Shown here in pieces: positions 1 to 11,955 of a stretch of DNA of 64,000 nucleotides. Numbering within the stretch: the stretch's first letter is position 1; each line of letters starts with the position of its first letter. The notes beneath the pieces were generated by a model. That model was not told where the DNA came from. It did no database searches and saw only the letters and a list, made by a program, of their open reading frames with translations. The position numbers and the translations under genes were made by a program. Source of the stretch: Mixophyes australis (taxonomy: Eukaryota > Chordata > Amphibia > Anura > Limnodynastidae); assembly GCA_036250195.1 (NCBI GenBank), contig JAVHZZ010000008.1, positions 12,542,434-12,606,433 of the forward strand, in the 5' to 3' direction.

Positions 1-2060
1 GTCATCCAATGTCGATATTAAATAATGACATACCTCCCAAGGCTTCAGTCTGGGTGTGAGGAACAGAATAGAATTGTCCACACTCATCATCCAGCCCGGC
101 ACTGATCTGCCAAAATCATGCCAATATTTACATAAATATCCATATATGTCCTTTACCTATGAGCATTTAATTGGCTGATCAAGCATAACAAAACTTTGTG
201 GTGTGAGAGAATGTAGCTTAGTCTGGAAGATTGGATTAATCTTCCAGTGAACAGGGCAATAGAGCTCAAACTCATTCCACCCACCGTGGCCTGATGATGT
301 GATTTGCATCAAAGCGCTGTGAAGGGCTGGGGAATATTACGCAAGTCGTGACATTAAGACCTACCTGCCCCGAATGGCATGGAGACAGAATAGTCATCAA
401 CTCCATCTATTATGTCTGCAGTTGGTCTCTGAAATAATGTTTTAACTAATTTCAGCTATAGAGGCATTCCAAGGACCAAAAGTAGGCAAAAATACCTTTA
501 AATACGCTTGGTGAGGAAATAGGTACATTTGCACAAATAAAGAAACAATTTGGGCCTCAACGTTCTACAGATCTCTAGGGGAATCAGTAAATGTGTTTTT
601 TGAATCATAAAACTTTATACGTTGACAAACATCTACTTACAACCCAGTGCAAAGGGGGTAGGGCGGGGAAGTTATGCTGATTCTATAATCAACCACTGGC
701 ATTACCAACTTTTACATCTTTAATGTAAGAGGAGCTCATTCATTATTACTCCTCTCTTTGCACTCCCGTAATAATGCAGGTTGCAGTAATATCAAGAGCC
801 ATTGAAATGATGAATGGCTAATCTTTGCTATTAAATCAATCAGCCCAGTGGATCATGTTCGTGTGCTCAGCATTTTTTTTTTTTTTTAATACTTTCATTC
901 TCTTGTTCCTGAGACACGTGCCTCGTGTCTGATGATTTCCAGCTATTCGGAGAACATCAATTTTTACTTGTTAAATGGATATTGAAAACACAGGTGCAAA
1001 GAGGCGATAGCTCTCAATTTAATCTTTTTTTCCTGGTTATGTTGAAGTGTGGTAGCATTCATTATATAATCTCATTCAGAGCGACAACCGAGAAAAACCT
1101 GGCATAACATCAGGTTAATACATGTCGTAAAGGTAAAATCGCATAATGTGAGATGTAAAGGAGGCCAAGGACCTTATGCTATATTTAAATAGCATTGTTA
1201 TTTTAATAGAACTCTTCTCATTGTGTCAAAGACATGATAATTGAGTTCCGGGAACCTTCTTGGTATAAAATCATATTTGTTGTTTGTTAAATTTCTACTG
1301 CACATAGCTCTCTAATACTGTTAAATAATCCAAACTTGCACAAGCCTGAATGTCAGAATAATTAAATTTAAATATACATATATATAGGGGAAAAGGCTTT
1401 GGGCTTTATGGGGGGAACGCAGCATTTTGGCAGGTGAGAAATTGTGACAGTGTGAGTTTTATAAACTGAAATTAATTTTAAAATATAAGTAGAAAAGGAA
1501 ACATAAAAGAAAAATGTAGTAAGGCTTAATCTTGGCATATTCCCATGGTAAAGGCTGAAGACAATGAGTCATCCTTGGGCTAAATGGGAAAGAGAGACAA
1601 GGATGGCGACAAGCTCAGGAGTGACAGCCCCCTGCCCCTTCACATCTTCACCCTGAGTAGCGCTCGTTGATGCTTCTGTCCTCTTATACAGTTATTATTT
1701 TAATGAAAACAGAAGGCAAAGATGTCAGTGACTCTTTTAAAAAGCCAAAAGGAGCTGAGTTTCGAAACTACAGGAACATAAACGTTAGTGGCGGCGAAGG
1801 CAGCCGGACTTTACAGTTAGGACAATTTCATTTTCACCTCCCATGTATTAGCCTGGTGTAGAAGGCGCAGGCGGGGGGGGGGGGCGTTACGAGTGTATTA
1901 GGGTGGGACGGCGATGAGTTTTACACTTTATGGCCACAGATTTATATGTGCGCTCACGAGCGGTAGCCATTACACAGGCCACATTTTCAAGGCACTTTTC
2001 TGTGCAATTCTCAAAATTTATCACCTACCTCTTACCTCCTCAGACCCCCATCAAAGATAA
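1..2060. other. intron sequence, no feature recognised
   Basis: AT-rich. Only a T14 run near 871-885 and a G14 run near 1872-1885 stand out. No exon, repeat family or conserved motif was recognised. Confidence 0.6.
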
Positions 2061-2062
2061 TG

Positions 2063-2800
2063 AGTAAGTGATTAGGCTTTTATAGCACTTCTGAGCTCAG
2101 AATCCCACATGTTGGTTTGAATTGTTGGTGATGTGTGGCGGTTTACAAACTCCAAAACTATTTTTAATGCCCGTTTGAAATTGCACAGATTGAGGGATGT
2201 CCTGATGGAGCGGGGGAGATCGTTCCAATGGAGGGGGGCAGCGCTGGAGAAGTCTTGAATACGTGCATTTGAGGAGGTAATCAGAGCGGAAGAGAGGCAA
2301 CCATCATTGGCCGATTGCAGTGAGCGGGATGGAGTGTGAATAGAGATGATATTGGAGATGTGGGGAGCAGTGGAGCTGACGAGGGCCTTGTATGTGAGGG
2401 TGAGGGGCAGAAAAGGATTCTGTAGGTGAAGGGGAGTCAGTGTAGGGCTTGGTAGGGGGGGAGACAGAAGTGGAGCGGTGAGAAAGGAAGATAAGTCTAG
2501 CAATTGCATTGAGTACAGATCAAAGAGGAACGAGATGAGAATGGGGGAGGCCAATAAGGACAAAGTTACAGTAGTCCAAGCGGGAGATGATCAGAGAGTG
2601 GATGAGAGATTTGGTGGCATACTGGGAGAGGAAGGGCTGAATGTTACGTACCTGGAAACGGCAGGAATTGCCAAGAGAATGTATGCGTGGGGCAAAAAAA
2701 AGAGAGGAGTTGAGGATGACACCCAGGCAGCGAAGTTGGGGAACAGGAGAGATAGAGGAATTGTCAACAGCGATAGAGTCAACTGATAGAATTGTCAACT
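2063..2800 (-). pseudogene. L2/CR1-like LINE fragment: C-terminal part of reverse transcriptase ORF
   Basis: On the minus strand one frame (from 2798) contains LRCLGVILNSSL, then ISRLDYCNF and a GLPHS segment. After a frame change a second frame (2563-2072) contains YKALVSS, HTPSRSLQS and APLHWNDLPRSIRTSLNL followed by FKRALKI. These blocks in this order are the thumb and C-terminal signature of L2/CR1-type non-LTR reverse transcriptases. The fragment is 5'-truncated, frameshifted and lacks the catalytic YxDD block, so it is dead. Related pieces occur at 19978, 22083, 31350 and 55905. Confidence 0.8.
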
Positions 2801-2829
2801 AGTAATAGTAAATCCAGCAGCTTGGAGCT

Positions 2830-4200
2830 GAAGATCACTGGCAATGTTTGGTGACTTGTAAAACGCCCAAAAAATTACTCCTTAGTAAATTTCCCCCCAG
2901 GTGTGACAAATATACCTGCTGGGTCCTTGAATTCTGTGATGTTGAGTACACGTAACTGTGAAAGGAACAGCCAAAAAAAAAAGAGGACTGCTTGTATACA
3001 GGAAGATATGATTTCCCCAGGAAACCAAAATAAATTCAAGCATAACTGTCCAAGAGAATGGTTTACTCTTATAGCCATTTAGAGACCTTGAACAGTTATA
3101 AGTAACTCTTTCTAGCTATGATTTGACAACTAAACAAGGTGGAGAATGCATTTCCAAAAATAATATTTCATTCACAACTAAATAAATGTGTAATACTGAT
3201 TAAACATATATATTTTGTTACCTATACCAGCAGCTGTTTAACCAATAAATCTTTCCATTGATGATCAACGGAGGCAAAACTTTACTTTTAAGCATACTTG
3301 CCAAATTTATGACTTCCTCCTTCGAGAGACTCCAGAAGGGGAAATCAATGGGAAAGAACGGGAAAAGAGGGAGAGGGGAGGGTCATAGTGCCGTGAATTG
3401 CATAATTTTGGAAAGCCCCCTCTGCAGCCAAATGCTGTGATCACCTCATCGTACAGTGGGGGCCAAATTGCAACAAATTGTGTCATCAAGTCCCCACCCA
3501 ATGCACTTCAGGACGTAGGGTGGGTGTGGTGGGGTGACTTGTTCTCCTGGGGGCTCTCTACGAAACAGATCTGCAAACACTAAGTAATTTGCAAGTCACA
3601 AAGCAAAAACAAATCATAGACATTGGTAATTTACCAAAAACATTGCACTTTTTAGGCCATATTCAAGAATGTATAGCTGAAGAAAATAAAAGTATATCAA
3701 TATTTCAATAATCCGAAAATGTCCTTGAACGTCTTCTTGAATTTTCTATGCTCTCAGGGATTTTACTTATATTTAATTCCATATGACCATACTTTTTTTT
3801 CCATTGATCTGCACATTTAAGGATCACTTAACCAAAAGTCACTTCCATAATTTGTCTCTACTAATAATTTTACACGTCCAATATAGGATTATAGAGCAAC
3901 GGCTAAAAGGAAATGTTAAAAGCCAAATTATGCAAAAGATTTCAAGTAAAAATTGCCCAAGAGAATTATTTGCTCTTACAAATTGCATCTCCAAAAAAAG
4001 ACTTATAAAGTGCTATTAACATCTGCACAGTCATTGATGCAGTTTAATAATCAAGTATGGTTAAGTAAGAATCTGAAGTTAAATCAAACAGAGCCTTATT
4101 TGGAATAATAAATCCAATATGTATTCATTGAAGCACAAAATGTTTAAGGTGGTTTGCACATGTGCGACGGAGCTCGATCATTTGTGAACCGGAATGTCGA
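2830..4200. other. intron sequence with one possible MITE remnant
   Basis: CATACTTGCCAAATTTATGA at 3292 followed by a G-rich stretch to about 3560 may be a decayed CATACTTGCC-family copy; no right end was found. Nothing else was recognised. Confidence 0.4.
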
Positions 4201-4250
4201 AGCAGCTCAAATAGGATCGAGCATGGTTGAACCAGCTCCAACGTGGCCCA

Positions 4251-4395
4251 GTCCAACTGTCTAGCATAGGGATATTTTCCACTCCATACTCGTTGCATCC
4301 TGCTTTTTGTGGAAATATCAATATACAAAGCTTCTTCCAATTATTTCAATGGCCTATTCATTGCAGTGGGGCTATTCCACAAGAACCAGCTTCAG
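4251..4395. repeat. first copy of a local ~140-bp direct duplication
   Basis: The stretch starting CAACTGTCTAGCATAGGGAT recurs at 4571-4715 with only scattered substitutions and in the same order (ATATTTTCCACTCC, TCGTTGCATCCTG, TATCAATATACAAAGCTTC, CCAATTATTTCAATGGCC). The spacing is about 320 bp. No coding sense is visible. Confidence 0.75.
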
Positions 4396-4570
4396 CGTGG
4401 TTGAAATTACTTGAATTTAGCTCAATATTTTTAATTGATCAAAAATTAGAGAAATGTATGCAAACTTTCTCATTTTTGTACCGATCGCCACTGCTTCACT
4501 GACAATCCTGAGTTGGTTCTGTTATGACCTCCTCGCTGCAGGTTTCCATGTCAATAGTGGGATCCAGCCT

Positions 4571-4715
4571 AGTCCAGCTGTCTAGCATGGGGATATTTTC
4601 CACTCCGTGCTCGTTGCATCCTGTTTTTGTGGGGATATCAATATACAAAGCTTCTCCCAATTATTTCAATGGCCCATTCGTTGCAATGGGGTTGCTCCAT
4701 GTAAATCACACTCTG
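4571..4715. repeat. second copy of the ~140-bp direct duplication
   Basis: Partner of 4251-4395 in the same orientation. The intervening 4400-4570 shares weaker pieces with the sequence before copy one (an AACCAGCT...GTGG motif), so the duplicated block may originally have been about 320 bp long. Confidence 0.7.
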
Positions 4716-5276
4716 GAATCCGCTTTGAAATTACTAAGCTAATAAAATAAGCGGGACTGTGTGTTTAGGTTCTGGACGCATTCACAAAGGATTGTGAACA
4801 AGTCCTGCGTCTACCAACTGTAGGTATACCGCATGTGTACAGCGTCTATAGGAGTTTTTACACGTGGTTTGCACTTCTATTTTTGAAACAAACTCAATGC
4901 TAGTGGGCCACCAGCCTTAAAGTTATGGTGACTTTTTCTGTTAAATAAATGATTAAATTATGCAAAGCACAACTGACCCCATGACTCATTGACAGTACAT
5001 TAAGTGACTTTATTACTAATGGATTAGTTTGCGAACACCACACTTCGAGTGAAAAGCAGCCCTAGCATACAAAACATGGCAGTCATGTATGTGCCCTGGG
5101 TCAAAAAAGTTTTGCTCAGCCTAATGATGCCACAAAGTGCTCCACAATTCATTGGGCACCTTACCATCAGTGATGCCACTGTCCCGATACACTGGTAGTT
5201 CCCTCGCCGTCATACTAATGCTCTTACATACACAAGCCAGATAGCCAGTCGGGACTTGGCTATTACATTATTGTGA

Positions 5277-5586
5277 GCAGCACGGTGGCTCAGTGGTTAG
5301 CACTTCTGCCTCACGGCACTGGAGTCATAAGTTCGATTCCTGACCATGGCCTTATTTGTGTGGAGTTTGTATGTTCTCCCCGTGTTTATGTAGGTTTCCT
5401 CCCACACTCCAAAAACATACCGGTAGGTGAATTGGCTGCTATTAAATTGTAGTCTCTCTCGATCTTTGCATGTTAATCTTAGGAAATTTAGACTGTAAGC
5501 TCCAATGGGACAGGGACTTATGTGAGTGAGTTCTCTGTACAGCGGTATGGAATTAGTGGCGCTATATAAATAGCTGATGATGATTA
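5277..5586 (+). mobile_element. V-SINE, tRNA-derived, near full length
   Basis: The head GCAGCACGGTGGCTCAGTGG carries a tRNA A box (TGGCTCAGTGG), and AGTTCGATTCC matches a B box. The central V domain (GTGTGGAGTTTGTATGTTCT, then GGTTTCCTCCCACACTCC) is the conserved core of vertebrate V-SINEs such as zebrafish DANA. The 3' tail ends GGCGCTATATAAATAGCTGA plus GAT repeats. Compared with other copies here it lacks about 25 bp in the V domain. Confidence 0.9.
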
Positions 5587-5589
5587 AAC

Positions 5590-7015
5590 TGGTGAAGGTT
5601 TTTACATTTTAGAGGGGGCGTTCTGTGCTTGTTACTCACATAGTATAACACAATTCATTGGTGTCAGACATGGGTTAACAGCTGCTATAACAACATAGCA
5701 GCTCCCCAGAGTCCCATACACGGGATATAGGCAACCGTTTACAATACCGGCTCCAGCTAGGCAGAAGGTAAATGTGCACTGATACATAACTCTTCATCCC
5801 AGCAGATCAGCAAATGTACTCAGTGCATTAAAACCACTCGAGGTGCAAACATGGATTTGCCAATGATTTCATTCAATCGTAACATTGTTTTATTTCACTA
5901 ACTTAATCATTTTGTATTTCGGCGGCCGGGTTCACGGACTAGTCAGATAGTCGCTTTTGCTGGGAAAAAGACTACTTATCCTTAAAAATGCTAAACACTA
6001 GACGCGCAATCACCCGCATAGCAATTATAACACTAAACGGCAACTGAAGCATATAATTGCTAAACACATAATGCGAAGAAGAAAAGAAAATAACTTTGTA
6101 ATGCATGAAAATTAAGTAAGTTAAATTAGTTAGTTTATTAACCAAAAATGTCTAAATTGAAAGGATTTGCTTTATTTAGTTAACTATGTGTATGTATTAT
6201 TTCGCAATAATGATAAACATTGTACACTATGCACTGGATATACTGGGAGTCATTTGCAACTTGTAAAACGGTGAAAGCGATAATACCCTTTGGGGGTGCT
6301 GTGCCCATCAAAGCACTTAGGAGCAATGCACAGGCAGGTTAGTTAGAAGTAGGAGGTCTTGATAGGTACAATTTAGGCTCCTAGTCTTGGGGAACAGTGG
6401 AAAAATAAGATTTCATTTTGAAGAGTGAGATTTTTTAAATAAGATAAAGGGGGGAGAGGGAGCAATTTTAGGGGTGTTACTGGCATTGCAGAGGGGCGAA
6501 CAGACATTCTCACTATGTAAATGGACTTGATTATTGTACCAAGTCAGAGATGAATATCTTGTTTTGTTCTATACTTGTTGCACTTCCGAGGATAATACAC
6601 AACTGGCAATTTGATGTTCGATAACAGCTGTAGGGATAAAGGTTCCTTGATGCTGGTCATACAGTGATCTGGATTGGTAATTTGGTCATTTTAAACAAAT
6701 GCCTAAATTGCTGCGATTGTAACATGAAACTGACTGGTATTCCTTAATCCCTGGATGGGAACGATCAGATGTCATCAGGATTTTCAGAAAATCCAGTTGC
6801 TTGGTGATTACGATCTCCGTGGAGGGTGATTGGCTATCCCAACTAACCAGCCTCCATTCTGGGTGCTGACAGACCACATCTAACCAATTTAGTCACATAA
6901 GGAGCTTGCACTGATAACAAGACAGCCACACTTGCACTGGATCACAGACACTTAGAGGAGGGTAGCTCAGATTAAAAAAAAATCCTTTTTTGGTGACTGT
7001 AGGTATATATGGACT
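5590..7015. other. intron sequence, nothing recognised
   Basis: Mixed AT-rich DNA without tandem or inverted repeats that I could see. The shorter gap 4740-5275 is similar. Confidence 0.5.
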
Positions 7016-7020
7016 AGTGG

Positions 7021-7470
7021 AACATGGTGTCGGAATACCGACACGAAGTATAACTACAAAGAAAACACAAATTAATAACGATATAATTAAAAGCTATCCT
7101 AACCTTTACAGCGACGGCGGACATTACCTAAAGTAGTGGTATGCGGCCGCTGCTATATCCTAAGCTGCTGGGTGCTGACTCCTGATTTTGACGTCGCTGA
7201 AGACGCCGACATCTATTTAAACAGGTATGTTAAGCTTAGCGGTTAGGGTTGGGGTTAGGGTCCATCGGGAACTTACATGACGTCAAAATCAACCGCCACC
7301 ATATCCAGCATCTTCGGATTTAGTAGCGGTCGCATACCACTACTTTTGGTAATTTCCCCCGTTGCTGTACAGGTAAGAGTATATTTTAATTATATTGTTA
7401 TTAATCTGTTCATCTTTTTTTGTAGATACACTGGCGTCGGTATCCACAGCATAGGATTACCGTACCCCAC
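7021..7470. mobile_element. 450-bp foldback (long inverted repeat) element
   Basis: The left arm (about 7021-7200) and right arm (about 7262-7470) are imperfect reverse complements over some 190 bp. Matching blocks include TTAATAACGATATAATTAAA, AGTAGTGGTATGCGGCCGCT and GATTTTGACGTC. The loop (about 7205-7260) contains GGTTAGGGTTGGGGTTAGGG. No transposase is present. The family is not recognised by name. Confidence 0.75.
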
Positions 7471-7474
7471 CCAT

Positions 7475-8830
7475 GTAAGTAGCCCTACATATGAGATGTA
7501 GGATATAAGTGAGTTGATGAGAGTTGAACCTGATTGGACCAACCAGGAGCTGGCTGACATCATAGGTTCTGTGTTGGGTCCCTCCTTTCCTGCGGCACTC
7601 TAAAGTATTTTCACAGCTCTCCAATAGTGGACATGAGGACAATTTCGTCCTCCACATGGGTGGCCAGAGAAGACACAAAGCCACATAGAGACAGCTTTAC
7701 TACAATCTCACTTCTCAGTGCAAACACATCCTGAAGGACACTTGCTAAAAATATTGCTGCAAATTGCTTTATTTCCGCTCTCGTTTAGGAGTTATGACCA
7801 CGAACGCTCGCTGAATTCTTTCCTCTTCTTTTTTTTTTTTTAACTGCAAAGTAGAACTGCATTAAGGGACATTTGCAGGTCCTCCTTACAAACACATGTG
7901 AAGAATTGATTTTGAAAAGCCAATTAAGGCAAATGGCCGAGATATCGAATATCATAATTCAAGACTTTTTTTTCCTTTAGGCCCTTTCTTCAGAATGAAT
8001 TATGCCTTGGAGCGGGAACGTCTAAAGTGCTGAAATGGTAAAGTGAGGAGGATTTGTCTGCGTTGGGAGATGTTCTCAGACTGTGTTTAACAGACAGAGC
8101 TATTGGTATGTGAAGAGCGTACTATAGGAACTAATGATTCCGTTTTCACAATACATTAAAGACGATCGTGTCTAAGACAAAAGAGACAGGATCAGATTTT
8201 TGACTATTATCAAGCCCGGATTGTCCTCAGGCGAAGCAGGACTCAAAGTCTTAGGGGCAGTAAAGAATCTTCCTTTAAGCATCTTTATTTTCTTACAGGT
8301 TCCCATCACCATGTTCTGTCTGGAGAGTATTATGTCAATACCGAAGTCTAGATTTACCATGTGGTGTAATTGCATATAAAGTAAACAGATCTCTTATAAT
8401 GGGATGATATTTTAAGGGGATGGCTTACTAGGCACAGCTTTTAGACACTGATAAATCACCAGCTTATATTGCTGCAGAAATGAAAGCATTCCTTATTTCA
8501 GATAAAGGAGCACAGACTGAAGAAATGCTCAAGCTGTTATACAAGAAGATATTTTCGGTTGGAGGCGGATAAACGTTACCTTTGGCTTTTGTCAAACTAA
8601 AAATGCCAAATGCTACTCGTCATATGTCCTTATGTAAATAACAGATGTACACAATGAATTGTACAATATAAATATAGTTTATGTGTATGGATTCCAGTTT
8701 TAAAGAGAAAAGGCCATAAAAAGGCTTTCCTGGTATTTTCAATGAAAACAAAAAAACAAAACAAATATATTTGATTGGTGGACACAGACCACCAGCAGCG
8801 TTCAACCAGCTTCTACACTCTCCACCTGAT
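7475..8830. other. intron sequence, nothing recognised
   Basis: Short poly-T runs only. The 10460-10725 and 11100-11950 gaps are likewise plain, apart from a G-run just before 11948. Confidence 0.5.
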
Positions 8831-8831
8831 A

Positions 8832-8883
8832 TATACTTCTGTCCATATATATATATATATATACACTATATGGACAAAAGTAT
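8832..8883. repeat. inverted pair of Tc1-like termini around an (AT)n core
   Basis: ATACTTCTGTCCATAT at the left and ATATGGACAAAAGTAT at the right are reverse complements with one mismatch and flank (AT)n. The right one is the 5' terminus of the Tc1 element that follows. The left could be the end of a second copy in opposite orientation or a snapped-back duplicate. Confidence 0.6.
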
Positions 8884-9030
8884 TTGGTCACACCTGTAAA
8901 TTATTGAACTGATGTGTTTCAATCAGACCCATTCCCAGAGATGTATAAAATCAAGCACCTAGTCCTGCAAGCTCCATCTGGTAACATTTGTGATACAAAA
9001 TGGATCATTTTGAAGATTTCAGTTCTTAAA

Positions 9031-9470
9031 GCATAGTACTGTGATAGGATACATGGTACTGTGATAGGATGTGTGGTACTGTGATAGGATACATAGTACT
9101 GTGATAGGATGTGTGGTACTGTGATAGGATGTGTGGTACTGTGATAGGATGTGTGGTACTGTGATAGGATACATGGTACTGTGATAGGATGTGTGGTACT
9201 GTGATAGGATACATGGTACTGTGATAGGATACATGGTACTGTGATAGGATACATGGTACTGTGATAGGATACATGGTACTGTGATAGGATACATAGTACT
9301 GTGATAGGATGTGTGGTACTGTGATAGGATGTGTGGTACTGTGATAGGATGTGTGGTACTGTGATAGGATACATGGTACTGTGACAGGATGTGTGGTACT
9401 GTGATAGGATGTGTGGTACTGTGATAGGATGTGTGGTACTGTGATAGGATACATGGTACTGTGATAGGAT
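9031..9470. repeat. 20-bp tandem array, 22 units, inside the Tc1 leader
   Basis: Exactly 22 units of a 20-bp unit, (ACAT or GTGT)GGTACTGTGATAGGAT, with no indels and almost no other substitution (one T to C at 9385; GTACT preceded by A instead of G in units 1, 4 and 14). The unit order of the two types (A = acat, G = gtgt) is AAGAGGGAGAAAAAGGGAGGGA, with blocks GGGA repeated and units 4-9 matching 14-19. Because the unit length is not a multiple of three, all minus frames stay open, giving spurious ORFs up to 201 codons. Confidence 0.97.
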
Positions 9471-10140
9471 GCCACCTTTGCAATAAGGCGGTTTGTGAAA
9501 TTTCATCCCTGCTGGATATTCCACGGTCGTCTGTAAGTGATATCATTATAAAGTGGAAGCGTTGAGGAACAACAGCTACTCAGCCACAAAGCGGAAGACC
9601 ACATAAAATCACAGAGCGGGGTCAATGACTGCTAAGGCGCATGGTGCATAAAAGTCGCTACGTTCCGTAGCTGAATAGTTCCGAACTTCCACTGGCATTA
9701 ATGTAAGCACAAAAACTGTGTGGCGGGAGCTTAATGGAATGGGTCTTCCATGGCCGAGCTGCTGCATGCCAGCCTCACATCACCAAGACCAATGCCAAGC
9801 ATCGGATGGAGTGGTGTAAAGCCCACCGACACTGGACTGTGGAGCAGTGGAAACATGTTCTGCGGAGTGACGAATCACACTTCTCTGTTTTGCAGTCAGA
9901 TGAGTGAGTCTGGGTTTGGCGGATGCCGGGAGAACGTTACCTGCCTGACTGCATTATGCCAACTGTGAAGTTTGGTGGAGGAGGGATAATGGAATGGGTC
10001 TGTGTTTCAGGGTTTGGGCTAGGCCCCTTATCTCCAGTGAAGGGAAATCTTAATGCTTCAGCATACCAAGTCATTTTGGACAATGCTATGCTTCCAACTT
10101 TGTGGCCCTTTTCTATTCCAACATGACTGTGCCCCGGTGT
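9471..10140 (+). pseudogene. Tc1-like transposase remnant
   Basis: Reading across frames gives, in order, a helix-turn-helix piece (SSLLDIPRSSVSDIIIKWK), a QPQSGRPHKI linker, a W-EL-GMG piece, and, in the frame from 9923, [20 protein letters not shown] followed by [15 protein letters not shown] and [17 protein letters not shown]. These are the diagnostic blocks of Tc1 transposases around the second catalytic Asp. At least two frameshifts and internal stops are present, and the end of the DDE domain is missing. It cannot make an active enzyme. Confidence 0.85.
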
Positions 10141-10726
10141 ACTTTGTTCCTAGGACCCTCTCCCTGTTCCCTGACGCCCTTCTCTCTCCCCTGGCACCCT
10201 GTGCCCTTATCTGGGATCCAGTCCCATGACAACCTGCCCTCTCCTCTATTTAAAAGAAAAACATGAAATTATATGAAATGTTACACTGATCGTTTTGGCA
10301 TTCAATAAAATTACAGAAATATTAAATACCAAACTCTCGAAAAGATAAACACCAAAAAAAACATAAAACCTATTTATATGCTAAAGCATATAATTAACGG
10401 GTCAGCTGACACAATATTGGGCAAAAGTTGAACAAATAAGTTTTGCTTTTGTCCATATCCCCTTCGTACCCACTATGGCTCCAGCAGTATTAATATTTAT
10501 TTTTAAAATTTATATTTAATATTTTGACTGTATTACTTTTACTAGCCAAGGAGATTCTATTGTGTCTCCCGCATTGTCAGGACCAACAGATCCATTGTAG
10601 ATTGATAATTAGCAATGGACACAATTCTGTTACATCCATATATTCATAGATATGCTAGAGCTGCTTGGGGGGCGGGGGGACTGAATCAGCCCCCCCTTCA
10701 TTCTGCCATCTCTTAACGGCAGCTGC

Positions 10727-11096
10727 TCCTGAAATGTGGGAGTCTCCTGGACATTCTGGGAGAGTAGGCAACTATGCGTTAAAGAAAAGCAGCTAATGAA
10801 TCTCTAGAGACTAAAGTGTCTTTTACATTTCTGTCTCCATTACTGAAGTCATATTGTCTTACCTGTCAGTCTTTGATTAAATCTTGGTCTCCATGAAAAT
10901 GGCCACCTCCATAGGCATCAATACATAGACATAGGACACAATTTCGGAACTGTGTCATCATGCCACAGATGGCGAAGCCAACCACGTCTTGTACTGGCTC
11001 AGCATCAGGGAGAATGCCAGACTCTTCAGGGAGTGAGGGAGATCACCCCTATTTCAGGGAGTCTCCCTGACATTCAGGGAGAGTTGGCAAGTATGG
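10727..11096 (-). mobile_element. composite MITE, CATACTTGCC family, truncated copy
   Basis: Reverse-orientation copy of the element complete at 11956-12486. It keeps an inner terminus (GGGAGAGTAGGCAACTATG), the unique core (AAGCAGCTAATGAATCTCTA, AAGACACTTTAG in reverse) and the outer terminus AGTTGGCAAGTATG. The distal part is missing. Confidence 0.8.
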
Positions 11097-11955
11097 ATAA
11101 ATTTATGAGTGCTAATTGCAGACTGTAGACCAAAATAAAAGACAGTCAATTCCTGTCACAACACAAGGAAATCAGTTTGTCAGCTTTCATATTATATATG
11201 TAATTTAATGTACCTGGCTCAGCATTTTAACGTCATATTTTTATGGGCAATTTTGTGTTTTTAAGCAGGATTTTTGTGGAAATGTGGGGATTGAAACCAG
11301 GATGTCCAAAATGTGAAAGTGGAAACAGGTTGGCTTAAACGATAAGAGTAAAATCTGTTTGCTTGCAGACTACAAAGTGGTTTAAAGTATAAAGCTCTAC
11401 ACTGACATAGCAAACATGATATTTTCAGAAGGATTTAGGCGCCTCTCAGCAGCCTAATTATGTGTCGCACAGCAGCTCTGCAAATTACAAGACAACAATG
11501 TACACAGAGACCCCTGCAAAACAATAAAGGCATTGTGTTAGCCTGGGCTGTCTCATTAAGAGAGATGTCGGATGCACAAGTTGGAAGAGTTGTCATATCG
11601 TCAGCGTATAAACATGAGTGAACAATCACTAATCAGTCCTATATCGCGGAGAGAGAGGAGCAGATTTTACTTAAGGTAATAAAATATGTATCAGAAACTG
11701 TCTCTCATCTCCTTGTCTTTGCCAGGCGTACAAATAAAACGGCAGCTACGACTCAATTACTGTTCATGTTTGATTAAGACACATTTCAGGCATATTAGAT
11801 TTGACATAAATCACAGATTGTGAATCATAAAACGTTCCCATATCTTGGATCCCAGCTTCCTCCATATAGTTACCTTCGCCCAGTGAATGCAGCACCAGAT
11901 ATTTAATGTACTGTTTTATCATAATATGTTACAGCTTGGAGGGGGGGGTGTAACC

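Larger units (their letters stand above)
8868..10458 (+). mobile_element. degenerate Tc1/mariner-type transposon
   Basis: The 5' end reads ACTATATGGACAAAAGTATT, a terminus typical of vertebrate Tc1-like elements. A leader with a candidate transposase start (ATGGATCATTTT, 9000) is interrupted by the 20-bp array at 9031-9470, then transposase coding remnants run to about 10140. CTTTTGTCCATAT at 10446-10458 is the reverse complement of 13 bases of the 5' terminus and is the probable 3' end. The 10141-10445 interval shows no transposase and may replace the lost C-terminal part. Confidence 0.75.

Noticed and set aside
2478..2786. Plus-strand 102-codon ORF over the LINE fragment
   Set aside because: Antisense shadow of the reverse-transcriptase remnant on the minus strand; the same holds for 22469-22660.
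5277..5345. A functional tRNA gene
   Set aside because: A and B boxes are present but the sequence does not close a cloverleaf and continues into the V domain; it is a SINE head.
7237..7262. Interstitial telomere site
   Set aside because: Only about two to three imperfect repeats; too short to call telomeric, so kept only as a remark on the foldback loop.
7277..7501. A small gene with an intron (CAG|GTAAGAG ... TTGTAG) in the foldback element
   Set aside because: The splice-like signals fall inside a transposon arm whose partner arm has the complementary sequence; no protein similarity.
8919..9546. Minus-strand ORFs of 149-201 codons with a YHST/ILSQYH repeat
   Set aside because: Pure translation of the 20-bp array inside a dead transposon; all three frames give the same 20-residue period.
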